64,000 nt of DNA from Streptomyces thermolilacinus SPC6. GTDB taxonomy: Bacteria > Actinomycetota > Actinomycetes > Streptomycetales > Streptomycetaceae. Below the pieces are notes generated by a model, which saw only the letters and a program-made list of their open reading frames with translations, searched no databases and had not been told where the DNA came from. The stretch lies in assembly GCF_000478605.2 (NCBI RefSeq), contig NZ_ASHX02000001.1, positions 5,099,001 to 5,163,000 of the forward strand. Direction: 5' to 3'. Both the position numbers and the translations under genes were made by a program. Shown here piece by piece: positions 1-9,091 of the stretch (position 1 is its first letter; each line of letters opens with the position of its first letter).

Positions 1-1
1 G

Positions 2-742
2 TTCGACCTGTACACCTCCAACACCGACCTGTACACCAAGCTGGCCGGGCAGGAGGGCACCGAGTTCGCCCGCCGCTACAAGCGGCACGAGCTCCTCGAC
101 CACAGCTACACCGACAGACACCCCTACAACCGCACCACCGTCCTCGCCATGCACGGCGGCGGCATCGAGATGGGCACGTCCGAACTGTGCTTCGGCATAG
201 CCGGATACCACCCCGCCACCCTCCAGCCCCTCGACGACGGCCTCGGCGTCCACGACTACTGGATGTTCGAGGGCCTGCGCAGCTCCAACAACCGCGAGCT
301 GCACGTCACCGCCAAGAACAACGACGACCACGTCTGTCAGTCGATGGTCCGCTCCAGCCTCAACGTCCTCAGCCTGCACGGCTGCACGGCCGCCCAGGCC
401 CACACGGCCAACCCCCAGGCGGTGGTGGTCGGCGGGCTCAACGAGCGGTTCAAGTCCCTGCTGAAGGCGGAGTTCGACCGGGTGGGCATCGCCTGGAAGG
501 ACGGCAACGACCCGGAGGTCCGCGACCTGGCGGGCATCAACCCCGACAACCCCTGCAACCGCACGATGCTCGGCAAGGGCGGTCAGCTGGAGCTCACCAC
601 GGAGCTGCGCGCCGCGATGTTCTCCGTCAACACCCGCGCGGGACGCGCCGGCAGCACGACGCCGAAGTACTGGGACTTCGTCCGCGCCTGTCGCACCGCC
701 GTCGCCAAGCTGCACCAGGGCCCCGACCAGGTCATCCTCTGA
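2..742 (+). CDS. Poly-gamma-glutamate hydrolase-like protein (DUF867/PghP family), 5' end missing
   Basis: The frame is open from the left edge and 246 residues are visible, so the start lies outside the window. The visible part has the family's metal-site pattern: a MHGGGIE block followed by GTSE near visible residues 49-60, SLHGC in the middle, and CNR...GGQLELT near the end. Known members are zinc-dependent amidases, first described in Bacillus phages, that cut gamma-linked polyglutamate; chromosomal homologues are mostly uncharacterised. Whether a signal peptide exists cannot be judged. It stands alone, convergent with the pentose-phosphate operon, and ends at a strong hairpin. The family call is firm; the substrate is inferred. 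Confidence 0.8.
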   Translation, partial: FDLYTSNTDLYTKLAGQEGTEFARRYKRHELLDHSYTDRHPYNRTTVLAMHGGGIEMGTSELCFGIAGYHPATLQPLDDGLGVHDYWMFEGLRSSNNRELHVTAKNNDDHVCQSMVRSSLNVLSLHGCTAAQAHTANPQAVVVGGLNERFKSLLKAEFDRVGIAWKDGNDPEVRDLAGINPDNPCNRTMLGKGGQLELTTELRAAMFSVNTRAGRAGSTTPKYWDFVRACRTAVAKLHQGPDQVIL

Positions 743-794
743 CCTGACCCGGAACGGCGAAACACGGGAGGTTCCCCGAAGGCCCGGAACGGCC

Positions 795-832
795 GGAGGC
801 CCGGTCCGCGAACCCTCGCGGACCGGGCCTCC
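795..832. terminator. Bidirectional terminator between the PGA-hydrolase-like gene and pgl
   Basis: A perfect 17-bp inverted repeat (arms 795-811 and 816-832, loop ACCC) sits between two convergent stop codons. There is no long U-tract, as is usual in Streptomyces. Confidence 0.85.
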
Positions 833-863
833 GCCCGTACTGTGCCGATCTGTTGACGTGCGG

Positions 864-1646
864 TCAGGCGGCTCCGACCGGGTACAGGTCGCGCGGCAGC
901 CGGGCCGCCGCGGCCGTGTCCAGCAGCCACAGCGTCCGGGCCTGCCCGTAGGCGCCCGCCGCCGGGGCCTGCACCTCACCGGCGCCGGACAGGGCGACGG
1001 CCACGGCCTGCGCCTTGTCCTCACCGGCCGCCAGCAGCCACACCTCGCGCGCCGCCCGGACCGCCGGGAGCGTCAGGGAGATCCGGGTGGGCGGCGGCTT
1101 CGGCGCGCCGTGCACGCCCACCACCGTCCGCTCGGTCTCCCGCACGGCCGGGTGCTCCGGGAACAGCGACGCCACATGGGTGTCCGGGCCGACACCCAGC
1201 AGGAGCACGTCGAACCGGGGGACGGATCCCCGGTCCTCCGGGCGGGTCGCCTCGGCCAGCTCCTCCGCGTACGCGGCGGCGGCCGCGTCGGCGTCCGTCC
1301 CGTACGCGCCGTCCGCCGACGGCATCGGGTGCACCCGCGCCGGGTCGAGCGGCACATGGTCGAGCAGCGCCTCGCGGGCCTGGGTGACGTTCCGTTCGGG
1401 GTCGCCCTCGGGCAGGAACCGCTCGTCGCCCCACCACAGGTCGAGCCGCGACCAGTCGATCGCGTCCCGCGCGGGGGCCGTGCGGAGCGCGGCCAGCAGA
1501 CCGTTGCCGTTGCGGCCGCCGGTCAGGACCACCGACGCGGAACCGCGGGCGGCCTGCGCGTCCACGATCCGGGTGACGAGCCGGGCGGCGGCGGCCTGCG
1601 CCATCAGCTCCTTGTCGCGGTGGACGACCAGCTGCGGTGCGTTCAC
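864..1646 (-). CDS. pgl: 6-phosphogluconolactonase
   Basis: Hydrolyses 6-phosphogluconolactone in the oxidative pentose-phosphate pathway. The 260 residues have the normal length for the bacterial type. LTGGRNG (about 41-47), WWGDER (71-76) and GVGPDTHVASLFP (151-163) match the family's sugar-phosphate-binding blocks; the usual DGH is DTH here. The GTG start shares its bases with the opcA stop (GTGA), implying translational coupling. It is the last gene of the operon tkt-tal-zwf-opcA-pgl and runs into the terminator at 795-832. Confidence 0.95.
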   Translation of the reverse strand: MNAPQLVVHRDKELMAQAAAARLVTRIVDAQAARGSASVVLTGGRNGNGLLAALRTAPARDAIDWSRLDLWWGDERFLPEGDPERNVTQAREALLDHVPLDPARVHPMPSADGAYGTDADAAAAAYAEELAEATRPEDRGSVPRFDVLLLGVGPDTHVASLFPEHPAVRETERTVVGVHGAPKPPPTRISLTLPAVRAAREVWLLAAGEDKAQAVAVALSGAGEVQAPAAGAYGQARTLWLLDTAAAARLPRDLYPVGAA

Positions 1647-2854
1647 TTGACGGCCGCCTTCTTCGCCGGGGCCTTCTTCGTACCGGACTTCGCCGGAGGC
1701 GCGGCAGCGGCGTCCGATGCGCCGGACGCACCGCCGTCGGCTTCCTCACCCGCGCCGGACGAGCCGGAGCCCGTGTCACCGGAGCCGGACCCGGAGCCCG
1801 TGTCACCGGAGCCCGACCCGGAGCCCGCGTCGCCGGACCCGGAGCGCCCGGCACCGGGGCTGGCGACACCGGACGCGGAGCCCCTGGCCCCCGACCCGGA
1901 GCCCTTGGCCCCGGAGCGTGCCGCCGCGCCCTCGCCCAGGCGCTCGACGCCGTACCGCAGCGCCGACGCGTACGTGTCGTCCGGGTCCAGCCGCCGCAGC
2001 TCCTCCGCGATCAGCTCGGCCGTGTCGCGCCGCTTCAGCGCCACCGCCCGGTCAGGCTGCCCCTGCACGCACAGCGTGGCGAGCGAACCGTCCGGCCGGT
2101 CCAGCACGATCGGTCCGCAGTCCGTCTCCAGCCGCACGGCGGTGAGGCCCGGCCCGGTGGACGCCATGCGGCGCACCGCGATCCCGAGCCGGTCCGCCAG
2201 CCACATGGCGAGCAGCTCCACGCTCGGGTTGAACTCCTCGCCCTCCACCTCGGCCGAGATGACCTGGCAGGCGACCTGGTCCAGCGCGGCGGCGAGCATC
2301 GAACGCCACGGAGTGATCCGGGTCCAGGACAGGTCCGTGTCGCCCGGCGTGTACGCGTCGGCGCGCGCCGCCAGCTCGCGGACCGGGTCCTCGGCGTTGT
2401 ACGTGTCGGTCACCCGGCGCTGGGCCAGGGCGCCCAGCGGGTCGTTGGCCGGGTCGGTCGGCGCGTTGACCGGCCACCACACGACGACGGGCGCGTCGGG
2501 CAGCAGCAGCGGCAGCACCACCGACTGGGCGTGGTCGATGACCTCGCCCCGCAGGCGCAGGATGACCGTTTCGCCGGTGCCCGCGTCCGCCCCGACCCGC
2601 ACCTCCGCGTCCAGCCGGGCCTTCGCCCGGTCGCGCGGCGAGCGGGAGACCCGCTTGATGACGACGAGCTTGCGCGAGGGGTGCTCGCGGGAGGCCTCAT
2701 TGGCCGCCCGCAGCGCGTCGTACGCGTTCTCCTCGTCGGTGACGATGACCAGGGTCAGCACCATGCCGACGGCCGGGGTGCCGATGGCCCGCCGGCCCTG
2801 CACCAGCGCCTTGTTGATCTTGCTGGAGGTGGTGTCCGTAAGGTCGATCTTCAT
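1643..2854 (-). CDS. opcA: Glucose-6-phosphate dehydrogenase assembly protein OpcA with repetitive tail
   Basis: OpcA is the actinobacterial and cyanobacterial factor needed for an active glucose-6-phosphate dehydrogenase. The ATG at 2854 begins MKIDLTDTTS and overlaps the zwf stop (ATGA), so it is coupled to its partner enzyme; longer in-frame openings would run into zwf. Residues 1 to about 310 form the conserved globular part. The last roughly 85 residues are low complexity: Ser/Gly/Asp repeats encoded by a 27-bp tandem repeat, then a Lys/Ala-rich end (KKAPAKKAAVK). The tail makes this protein (403 aa) longer than most OpcA sequences; its role is unknown. Confidence 0.93.
   Translation of the reverse strand: MKIDLTDTTSSKINKALVQGRRAIGTPAVGMVLTLVIVTDEENAYDALRAANEASREHPSRKLVVIKRVSRSPRDRAKARLDAEVRVGADAGTGETVILRLRGEVIDHAQSVVLPLLLPDAPVVVWWPVNAPTDPANDPLGALAQRRVTDTYNAEDPVRELAARADAYTPGDTDLSWTRITPWRSMLAAALDQVACQVISAEVEGEEFNPSVELLAMWLADRLGIAVRRMASTGPGLTAVRLETDCGPIVLDRPDGSLATLCVQGQPDRAVALKRRDTAELIAEELRRLDPDDTYASALRYGVERLGEGAAARSGAKGSGSGARGSASGVASPGAGRSGSGDAGSGSGSGDTGSGSGSGDTGSGSSGAGEEADGGASGASDAAAAPPAKSGTKKAPAKKAAVK
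1764..1844. repeat. Three 27-bp tandem units inside opcA
   Basis: Units begin at 1764, 1791 and 1818. The first two differ at about one base; the third is more diverged. Because 27 bp is nine codons, a change in copy number would lengthen or shorten the Ser/Gly-rich tail of OpcA without shifting the frame. Confidence 0.8.
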
Positions 2855-4374
2855 GGCCGGCGCCAGCTCCGTCCGTCTCGTGCGAGCATCTCGTCCGCCT
2901 CGACCGGACCCCACGTGCCCGCCTTGTACTGCGCGGGCCTGCCGTGCTGGTCCCAGTACTCCTCGATCGGGTCGAGGATCCGCCAGGACAGCTCGACCTC
3001 CTCCACACGCGGGAAGAGGTTCGCGTCGCCGAGGAGGACGTCGAGGATCAGCCGCTCGTACGCCTCCGGGCTGGACTCGGTGAACGACTCGCCGTACGCG
3101 AAGTCCATCGAGACGTCCCGGACCTCCATCGACGTGCCCGGCACCTTCGAGCCGAACCGCATGGTCACGCCCTCGTCCGGCTGCACGCGGATCACCAGCG
3201 CGTTGTGGCCCAGCTCCTCCGTCGCCGTGTGGTCGAACGGGGAGTGCGGGGCGCGCTGGAAGACGACCGCGATCTCCGTCACCCGGCGGCCCAGGCGCTT
3301 GCCCGTCCGCAGGTAGAAGGGGACACCGGCCCAGCGGCGGTTGTCGATCTCCAGCTTGATCGCGGCGTACGTGTCGGTCTTGGAGTCCGGGTCGATGCCC
3401 TCCTCCTCCAGATAGCCGACGGCCGGAGCGCCGCCCTGCCACCCGGCCGCGTACTGGCCGCGCACCGTCGAGGCGCCCAGGTCCTTCGGCAGCCGCACGG
3501 CGCCCAGCACCTTGGTCTTCTCGGCGGCCAGCGCGTCCGCGTCGAAGGAGGCGGGCTCCTCCATCGCGGTCAGCGCGAGCAGCTGGAGCAGGTGGTTCTG
3601 GATGACGTCACGGGCGGCGCCGATGCCGTCGTAGTAGCCCGCGCGGCCGCCGATGCCGATGTCCTCGGCCATGGTGATCTGCACATGGTCGACGTACGAC
3701 CGGTTCCAGATCGGTTCGAACAGCGTGTTCGCGAAGCGCAGCGCCAGGATGTTCTGGACCGTCTCCTTGCCGAGGTAGTGGTCGATCCGGAACACCTGGT
3801 CCGGGGTGAACACCTCGTGGACGATCGCGTTCAGCTCCTGCGCCGACGCCAGGTCGTGCCCGAACGGCTTCTCGATGACCGCGCGCCGCCAGCACCCCTG
3901 CTTCTGCTCGGCCAGCCCGTGCTGCTTCAGCTGCTGGACGACCACGGGGAAGAACTTGGGCGGCACCGACAGGTAGAAGGCGAAGTTGCCGCCCGTGCCC
4001 TGCGCCTTGTCCAGCTCGTCCATCGTGGCCTTGAGCTGCTCGAACGCCGCGTCGTCGTCGAAGTCGCCCTGGACGAAGCGCATGCCCTGGATGAGCTGCT
4101 GCCAGACCTCCTCGCGGAAGGGCGTGCGCGCGTGCTGCTTCACGGCGTCGTGGACGACCTGCGCGAAGTCCTCGTCCGCCCACTCGCGGCGGGCGAAGCC
4201 GATCAGCGCGAAGCCGGGCGGCAGGAGCCCCCGGTTCGCCAGGTCGTAGACGGCGGGCATCAGCTTCTTCCGGGACAAATCGCCCGTGACGCCGAAGATC
4301 ACCAGGCCCGACGGCCCCGCGATACGCGGGAGCCGTCGGTCCGCGGCGTCACGCAGCGGATTGCTGCTGTGCAA
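2851..4374 (-). CDS. zwf: Glucose-6-phosphate 1-dehydrogenase
   Basis: Oxidises glucose-6-phosphate with NADP+, the entry step of the oxidative pentose-phosphate pathway. The nucleotide-binding block GVTGDLSRKK lies at about residues 28-37 and the active-site block RIDHYLGKE at 196-204 with the catalytic His at 199. I chose a TTG start at 4374: it has a GGAGG ribosome site 9 bases upstream, lies 4 bases after the tal stop, and gives 507 residues, the usual length in Streptomyces. An ATG further upstream would overlap tal by about 200 bases. The gene overlaps opcA downstream, consistent with co-expression of enzyme and assembly factor. Confidence 0.95.
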   Translation of the reverse strand: MHSSNPLRDAADRRLPRIAGPSGLVIFGVTGDLSRKKLMPAVYDLANRGLLPPGFALIGFARREWADEDFAQVVHDAVKQHARTPFREEVWQQLIQGMRFVQGDFDDDAAFEQLKATMDELDKAQGTGGNFAFYLSVPPKFFPVVVQQLKQHGLAEQKQGCWRRAVIEKPFGHDLASAQELNAIVHEVFTPDQVFRIDHYLGKETVQNILALRFANTLFEPIWNRSYVDHVQITMAEDIGIGGRAGYYDGIGAARDVIQNHLLQLLALTAMEEPASFDADALAAEKTKVLGAVRLPKDLGASTVRGQYAAGWQGGAPAVGYLEEEGIDPDSKTDTYAAIKLEIDNRRWAGVPFYLRTGKRLGRRVTEIAVVFQRAPHSPFDHTATEELGHNALVIRVQPDEGVTMRFGSKVPGTSMEVRDVSMDFAYGESFTESSPEAYERLILDVLLGDANLFPRVEEVELSWRILDPIEEYWDQHGRPAQYKAGTWGPVEADEMLARDGRSWRRP

Positions 4375-4378
4375 GGGT

Positions 4379-5497
4379 CTACGCCTCCGAAGGGGCGAGG
4401 CGCTTGAGCTCCGCCTCGGTCGACGCCAGCAGGTCGCTCCAGGACGCCTCGAACTTGCTGACGCCCTCGTCCTCCAGCAGCTGGACGACCTCGTCGTACG
4501 AGATGCCCAGCTTCTCCAGCGCGTCCAGGTCCGCACGCGCCTGCTCGTACGTGCCGGAGACCGTGTCGCCGCGGATGTCACCGCGCGCGGCGGTGGCCTC
4601 CAGCGTCGCCTCCGGCATCGTGTTCACCGTGCCCGGCGCGACCAGCTCGTCCACGTACAGCGTGTCCTTGTACGCGGGGTCCTTCACACCGGTCGAGGCC
4701 CACAGCGGACGCTGCTTGTTGGCCTGCGCCCGGTCCAGCGCCGCCCAGCGCTCGGAGCTGAAGACCTCCTCGTACGCCTCGTAGGCGAGACGCGCGTTGG
4801 CGAGGGCGGCCTTGCCGCGCAGCTCCTTCGCCTCCGGCGTGCCGATGCCGTCCAGCCGCTTGTCGATCTCGGTGTCCACGCGGGACACGAAGAACGACGC
4901 CACCGAATGGATCTTCGACAGGTCGAGGCCGCGCTCCTTGGCCTTCTCCAGACCGGCCAGGTAGGCGTCCATGACGGCGCGGTAGCGCTCCAGCGAGAAG
5001 ATCAGCGTGACGTTGACGCTGATGCCCAGGCCGATCGTCTCCGTGATCGCCGGAATGCCCGCCTGAGTGGCCGGGATCTTGATGAGCGTGTTGGGGCGGT
5101 CCACCAGCCACGCCAGCTGCTTCGCCTCGGCGACCGTCGCCCGCGTGTCGTGCGCGAGACGCGGGTCCACCTCGATCGACACCCGGCCGTCCTGGCCCTG
5201 CGTCGCGTCGAAGACCGGGCGGAGGATGTCGGCGGCGTCCCGGACGTCCGCCGTCGTGATCATGCGGATGGCCTCCTCGACGGTCACCTTGCGGGCCGCG
5301 AGGTCGGTCAGCTGCACGTCGTAGCCGTGGCCCTCGGAGATGGCCTTCTGGAAGATCGACGGATTGGTGGTGACACCCACCACGTGCTGCTCGTCGATCA
5401 GCTCCGCCAGGTTGCCGGAGGTGATCCGCTTGCGGGACAGGTCGTCGAGCCAGATCGCGACGCCTTCGTCGGAGAGGCGCTTGAGTGCGTCTGTCAT
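4379..5497 (-). CDS. tal: Transaldolase
   Basis: Moves a dihydroxyacetone unit between sugar phosphates in the non-oxidative pentose-phosphate branch. The 372-residue length fits the longer actinobacterial type. The Schiff-base lysine is in NTLIKIPAT (about Lys140), and GVTTNPSIF near residue 41 is the N-terminal hallmark. The ATG at 5497 has a good AGGAG site upstream. It lies 35 bases after tkt and 4 bases before zwf in the same leftward operon. Confidence 0.96.
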   Translation of the reverse strand: MTDALKRLSDEGVAIWLDDLSRKRITSGNLAELIDEQHVVGVTTNPSIFQKAISEGHGYDVQLTDLAARKVTVEEAIRMITTADVRDAADILRPVFDATQGQDGRVSIEVDPRLAHDTRATVAEAKQLAWLVDRPNTLIKIPATQAGIPAITETIGLGISVNVTLIFSLERYRAVMDAYLAGLEKAKERGLDLSKIHSVASFFVSRVDTEIDKRLDGIGTPEAKELRGKAALANARLAYEAYEEVFSSERWAALDRAQANKQRPLWASTGVKDPAYKDTLYVDELVAPGTVNTMPEATLEATAARGDIRGDTVSGTYEQARADLDALEKLGISYDEVVQLLEDEGVSKFEASWSDLLASTEAELKRLAPSEA

Positions 5498-5532
5498 GAG
5501 GATTGCATCTCCTACTAGTGCTTGTGTTGGCG

Positions 5533-7620
5533 TCAGCGTGTCGCGGCCGCGATCGATTCCCGCGCGGCGGCGGCGATGGCCTCCGGGGTGAAGCCGTACT
5601 CGCGGAACAGCAGCTTCCCGTCGGCCGAGGCACCGAAGTGCTCCAGCGACACGATGCGGCCCGCGTCACCCACGTACCGGTGCCAGGTGAGCCCGATACC
5701 GGCCTCCACCGCCACCCGCGCCTTCACCGAGGGCGGCAGCACCGAGTCCCGGTACCCCTGGTCCTGCTCCTCGAACCACTCGACGCACGGCATCGACACG
5801 ACCCGCGTCGGCACGCCCGCCGCCTGGAGCTGCTCGCGCGCCTCCACGGCCAGGTGCACCTCGGAGCCCGTCGCGATCAGCACGGCCTGCGGCTCGCCGC
5901 CCTCGGCGTCGAGGAGCACGTACCCGCCCTTGGCGGCGCCCTCGTTCCACTCGTACGTCGGCACGCCCTGGCGGGTCAGCGCCAGACCGTGCGGGGCGCC
6001 CTTGCCGAACTCCTTCGTCCAGCGCCTGAGGATCTCGCGCCAGGCGATGGCCGTCTCGTTGGCGTCGGCAGGACGGACCACGTTCAGGCCCGGGATCGCG
6101 CGCAGCGACGCCAGGTGCTCCACCGGCTGGTGGGTCGGGCCGTCCTCGCCGAGGCCGATCGAGTCGTGCGTCCACACGTACGTCACCGGCAGGTGCATCA
6201 GCGCCGACAGCCGCACCGCGTTGCGCATGTAGTCGGAGAACACCAGGAAGGTGCCGCCGAAGATCCGCGTGTTGCCGTGCAGGGCGATGCCGTTCATCTC
6301 GGCGGCCATCGCGTGCTCGCGGATACCGAAGTGGATCGTCCGGCCGTACGGGTCGGCCTCCGGCAGCGGGTTGCCCTCGGGCAGGAACGACGACGTCTTG
6401 TCGATCGTCGTGTTGTTCGAGCCGGCCAGGTCGGCGGAGCCGCCCCACAGCTCGGGGATGACCGCGCCGAGCGCCTGGAGGACCTTGCCGGACGCGGCGC
6501 GCGTGGCGACGCCCTTGCCCGTCTCGAAGACCGGGAGCTTCTCCTCCCAGCCCTTGGGCAGCTCGCCCGCGGAGATCCGGTCGAACTCGGCGGCGCGCTC
6601 CGGGTTGGCGGCGCGCCACTCCTTCAGCTCCTGCTCCCAGGCGGCGCGGGCCTCGCGGCCCCGGTCCAGGGCCTTGCGGGTGTGCGCGATGACCTCGTCG
6701 GACACCTCGAACGACTGCTCCGGGTCGAAGCCCAGGACGCGCTTGGTGGCCGCGACCTCCTCGTCGCCCAGCGCGGAGCCGTGCGACGCCTCGGTGTTCT
6801 GCGCGTTCGGCGCGGGCCAGGCGATGATCGAGCGCATCGCGATGAACGACGGGCGGCCGGTCTCCGCCTTCGCCGCCTGGATCGCCGCGTACAGGGCGGC
6901 CGGGTCGAGGTCACCGTTCTCCTGCTGCTCGACGCGCTGCACGTGCCAGCCGTACGCCTCGTACCGCTTGAGGGTGTCCTCGGAGACGGCGGTCTCGGTG
7001 TCGCCCTCGATCGAGATGTGGTTGTCGTCCCACAGCATGATCAGGTTGCCGAGCTTCTGGTGCCCGGCCATCGAGGACGCCTCGGCGGCGATGCCCTCCT
7101 GGAGGCAGCCGTCACCGGCGATGACGTACACGAAGTGGTCGAACGGCGAGGTGCCGGGCGCCGCCTCCGGGTCGAACAGGCCGCGCTCGTAGCGGGCGGC
7201 CATCGCCATGCCCACGGCGTTGGCGACGCCCTGGCCCAGCGGGCCGGTCGTGGTCTCCACACCCTTGGTGTGGCCGTACTCCGGGTGGCCCGGCGTCTTC
7301 GAGCCCCAGGTGCGGAACGCCTTCAGATCGTCCAGCTCCAGGCCGAACCCGGCCAGGTACAGCTGGGTGTAGAGCGTCAGCGAGGAGTGGCCCGCGGACA
7401 GCACGAAGCGGTCGCGTCCGGCCCAGTCCGGGTCCGCGGGGTCGTGGCGCATCACCTTCTGGAAGAGCGTGTACGCCGCGGGGGCCAGGCTCATCGCCGT
7501 ACCAGGATGGCCGTTGCCGACCTTCTGTACGGCGTCCGCGGCCAGGACACGGGCGGTGTCGACGGCACGCTGGTCCAGTGCGGTCCATTCGAGGTCTGTG
7601 GTGGTCGGCTTGATGCTCAC
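5533..7620 (-). CDS. tkt: Transketolase
   Basis: Thiamine-diphosphate enzyme of the non-oxidative pentose-phosphate pathway. At 695 residues it is full length. NGHPGTAMSLAP near residue 36 and the ThDP/Mg block GDGCLQEG (169-176) followed by the Asn in WDDNH are present, as is the C-terminal pyrimidine-domain block beginning at GGSADLAGSN. The start is GTG at 7620. It is the first gene of the leftward operon tkt-tal-zwf-opcA-pgl, so the operon promoter should lie in the 400-bp space shared with ctaB. Confidence 0.96.
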   Translation of the reverse strand: MSIKPTTTDLEWTALDQRAVDTARVLAADAVQKVGNGHPGTAMSLAPAAYTLFQKVMRHDPADPDWAGRDRFVLSAGHSSLTLYTQLYLAGFGLELDDLKAFRTWGSKTPGHPEYGHTKGVETTTGPLGQGVANAVGMAMAARYERGLFDPEAAPGTSPFDHFVYVIAGDGCLQEGIAAEASSMAGHQKLGNLIMLWDDNHISIEGDTETAVSEDTLKRYEAYGWHVQRVEQQENGDLDPAALYAAIQAAKAETGRPSFIAMRSIIAWPAPNAQNTEASHGSALGDEEVAATKRVLGFDPEQSFEVSDEVIAHTRKALDRGREARAAWEQELKEWRAANPERAAEFDRISAGELPKGWEEKLPVFETGKGVATRAASGKVLQALGAVIPELWGGSADLAGSNNTTIDKTSSFLPEGNPLPEADPYGRTIHFGIREHAMAAEMNGIALHGNTRIFGGTFLVFSDYMRNAVRLSALMHLPVTYVWTHDSIGLGEDGPTHQPVEHLASLRAIPGLNVVRPADANETAIAWREILRRWTKEFGKGAPHGLALTRQGVPTYEWNEGAAKGGYVLLDAEGGEPQAVLIATGSEVHLAVEAREQLQAAGVPTRVVSMPCVEWFEEQDQGYRDSVLPPSVKARVAVEAGIGLTWHRYVGDAGRIVSLEHFGASADGKLLFREYGFTPEAIAAAARESIAAATR

Positions 7621-8019
7621 CCTCGGTCAGGGCTCCTCTCCACATGTCGCAGGCCGATGACGTCGGTGCACCGGCCGCTGCCGAGCCTATCCCGTCACCA
7701 GGCCCGATTTTCCGGCCCACAAGCGGGTCCCGCCACCCGCGACCGCTCCTGTTCACCACCTGTATACGAGGCCGCTCATCCGATCGCTCATCCGTGCCCC
7801 GACCCCGCGAACAGCGCTCATCGGAGCGCTCGTACGAGACTGGGTGCCGCCCGTCTGCGCCCCCGTGTCCGCGCGCCCGTCCCGGGGCGGGTGAACACGA
7901 CCCACCCCCGCGAAGGGCGAGGTATGGGCAACGTCTACAGTGGCGTGGTACGCGCGAGTCTTCACCGGCCCATCACGTCAAGGGGCGGGCTCGCAGGGAT
8001 GTCTCTGTCAGGGGTGTGC
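7621..8019. promoter_or_regulatory. Divergent tkt/ctaB intergenic region
   Basis: About 400 bp without a credible gene separates two divergent starts, so it must hold both promoters. I see three copies of CGCTCATC (7773-7780, 7785-7792, 7815-7822) that could be regulator half-sites. No promoter is convincing enough to place. Confidence 0.5.
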
Positions 8020-8994
8020 GTGACGGCCGTCGAATCCCGTCCTGGGGGCACTTCCCAGGCCCTCAAGGCTCTGGGGGAGGGTGTACCCGGGACGAGCCCA
8101 GTCCATCGGCCGTTCGGGGCCCGCGTCAAGGCGTTCGTGGCACTGACCAAGCCGCGGATCATCGAACTGCTGCTGATCACCACGGTTCCCGTCATGTTCC
8201 TCGCGGAACAGGGCGTACCGGATCTGCTGCTTGTACTCCACACGTGTTTCGCCGGCTACCTGTCGGCGGGCGGCGCCAACGCGCTGAACATGTACATCGA
8301 CCGGGACATCGACGCGCTCATGGACCGCACGTCGCAGCGTCCCCTCGTCACCGGCATGGTCTCGCCCCGCGAGGGCCTCGTCTTCGGTCTCGCGCTCGGT
8401 GTCGTGTCCACGCTCTGGTTCGGCCTGTTCGTCAACTGGCTGTCGGCGTGGCTCGCCCTCGGCGCGCTCCTCTTCTACGTGATCGTCTACACGATGATCC
8501 TCAAGCGCCGCACGGCGCAGAACATCGTGTGGGGCGGCATCGCCGGCTGCATGCCGGTCCTCATCGGCTGGTCGTCGGTCACGAACTCCATGTCGTGGGC
8601 CGCGGTCATCCTCTTCCTCGTCATCTTCTTCTGGACACCGCCCCACTACTGGCCGCTGTCCATGAAGGTGAAGGACGACTACGCGCGCGTCGGCGTGCCG
8701 ATGCTCCCGGTCGTCGCCTCCAACAAGGTCGTCGCCCGGCAGATCGTCCTCTACAGCTGGGTGATGGTCCTCGTCTCCCTGCTGCTCCAGCCGCTCGGCT
8801 ACACCGGCTGGTTCTACACGGCCGTGGCGCTGGCCACCGGCGGCTGGTGGCTGTGGGAGGCGCACGCCCTCCAGCACCGCGCCAGGACCGGGGCGACCGG
8901 CCCGAAGCTGAAGGAGATGCGGCTCTTCCACTGGTCCATCACCTACGTCTCGCTGCTCTTCGTGGCGGTCGCGGTGGACCCGTTCGTGCGCTGA
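8020..8994 (+). CDS. ctaB: Protoheme IX farnesyltransferase (heme O synthase)
   Basis: Adds a farnesyl group to heme B to make heme O for aa3-type cytochrome oxidase; an integral membrane enzyme. The prenyl-diphosphate-binding pattern is at about residues 90-98 (N-x3-D-x3-D within NMYIDRDID), and roughly eight or nine hydrophobic segments follow. I use the GTG at 8020 because AGGGG lies 5 bases upstream; GTG 8014 and ATG 7999 are in-frame alternatives that add 2 or 7 residues. Heme A synthase (ctaA) lies 0.6 kb downstream in the opposite direction. Confidence 0.95.
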   Translation: MTAVESRPGGTSQALKALGEGVPGTSPVHRPFGARVKAFVALTKPRIIELLLITTVPVMFLAEQGVPDLLLVLHTCFAGYLSAGGANALNMYIDRDIDALMDRTSQRPLVTGMVSPREGLVFGLALGVVSTLWFGLFVNWLSAWLALGALLFYVIVYTMILKRRTAQNIVWGGIAGCMPVLIGWSSVTNSMSWAAVILFLVIFFWTPPHYWPLSMKVKDDYARVGVPMLPVVASNKVVARQIVLYSWVMVLVSLLLQPLGYTGWFYTAVALATGGWWLWEAHALQHRARTGATGPKLKEMRLFHWSITYVSLLFVAVAVDPFVR

Positions 8995-9091
8995 CCGCAC
9001 CCGGTTCGACCGCCTGACGGGCGGGTCGCGTGGCCAAGGCCACGTGGCCCGCCCGTCGCACGTTGATCTACCCGGCAGTAGCATCCTGTTC

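Noticed and set aside
858..3083. A 741-codon open frame opposite pgl, opcA and zwf
   Set aside because: Antisense shadow of three well-identified genes; composition is typical of the GC-rich opposite strand and no domain is recognised.
5503..8019. Upstream part of the long rightward frame ending in ctaB
   Set aside because: Only the last 324 residues resemble CtaB; the rest is antisense to tkt. The true start is near 8014-8020.
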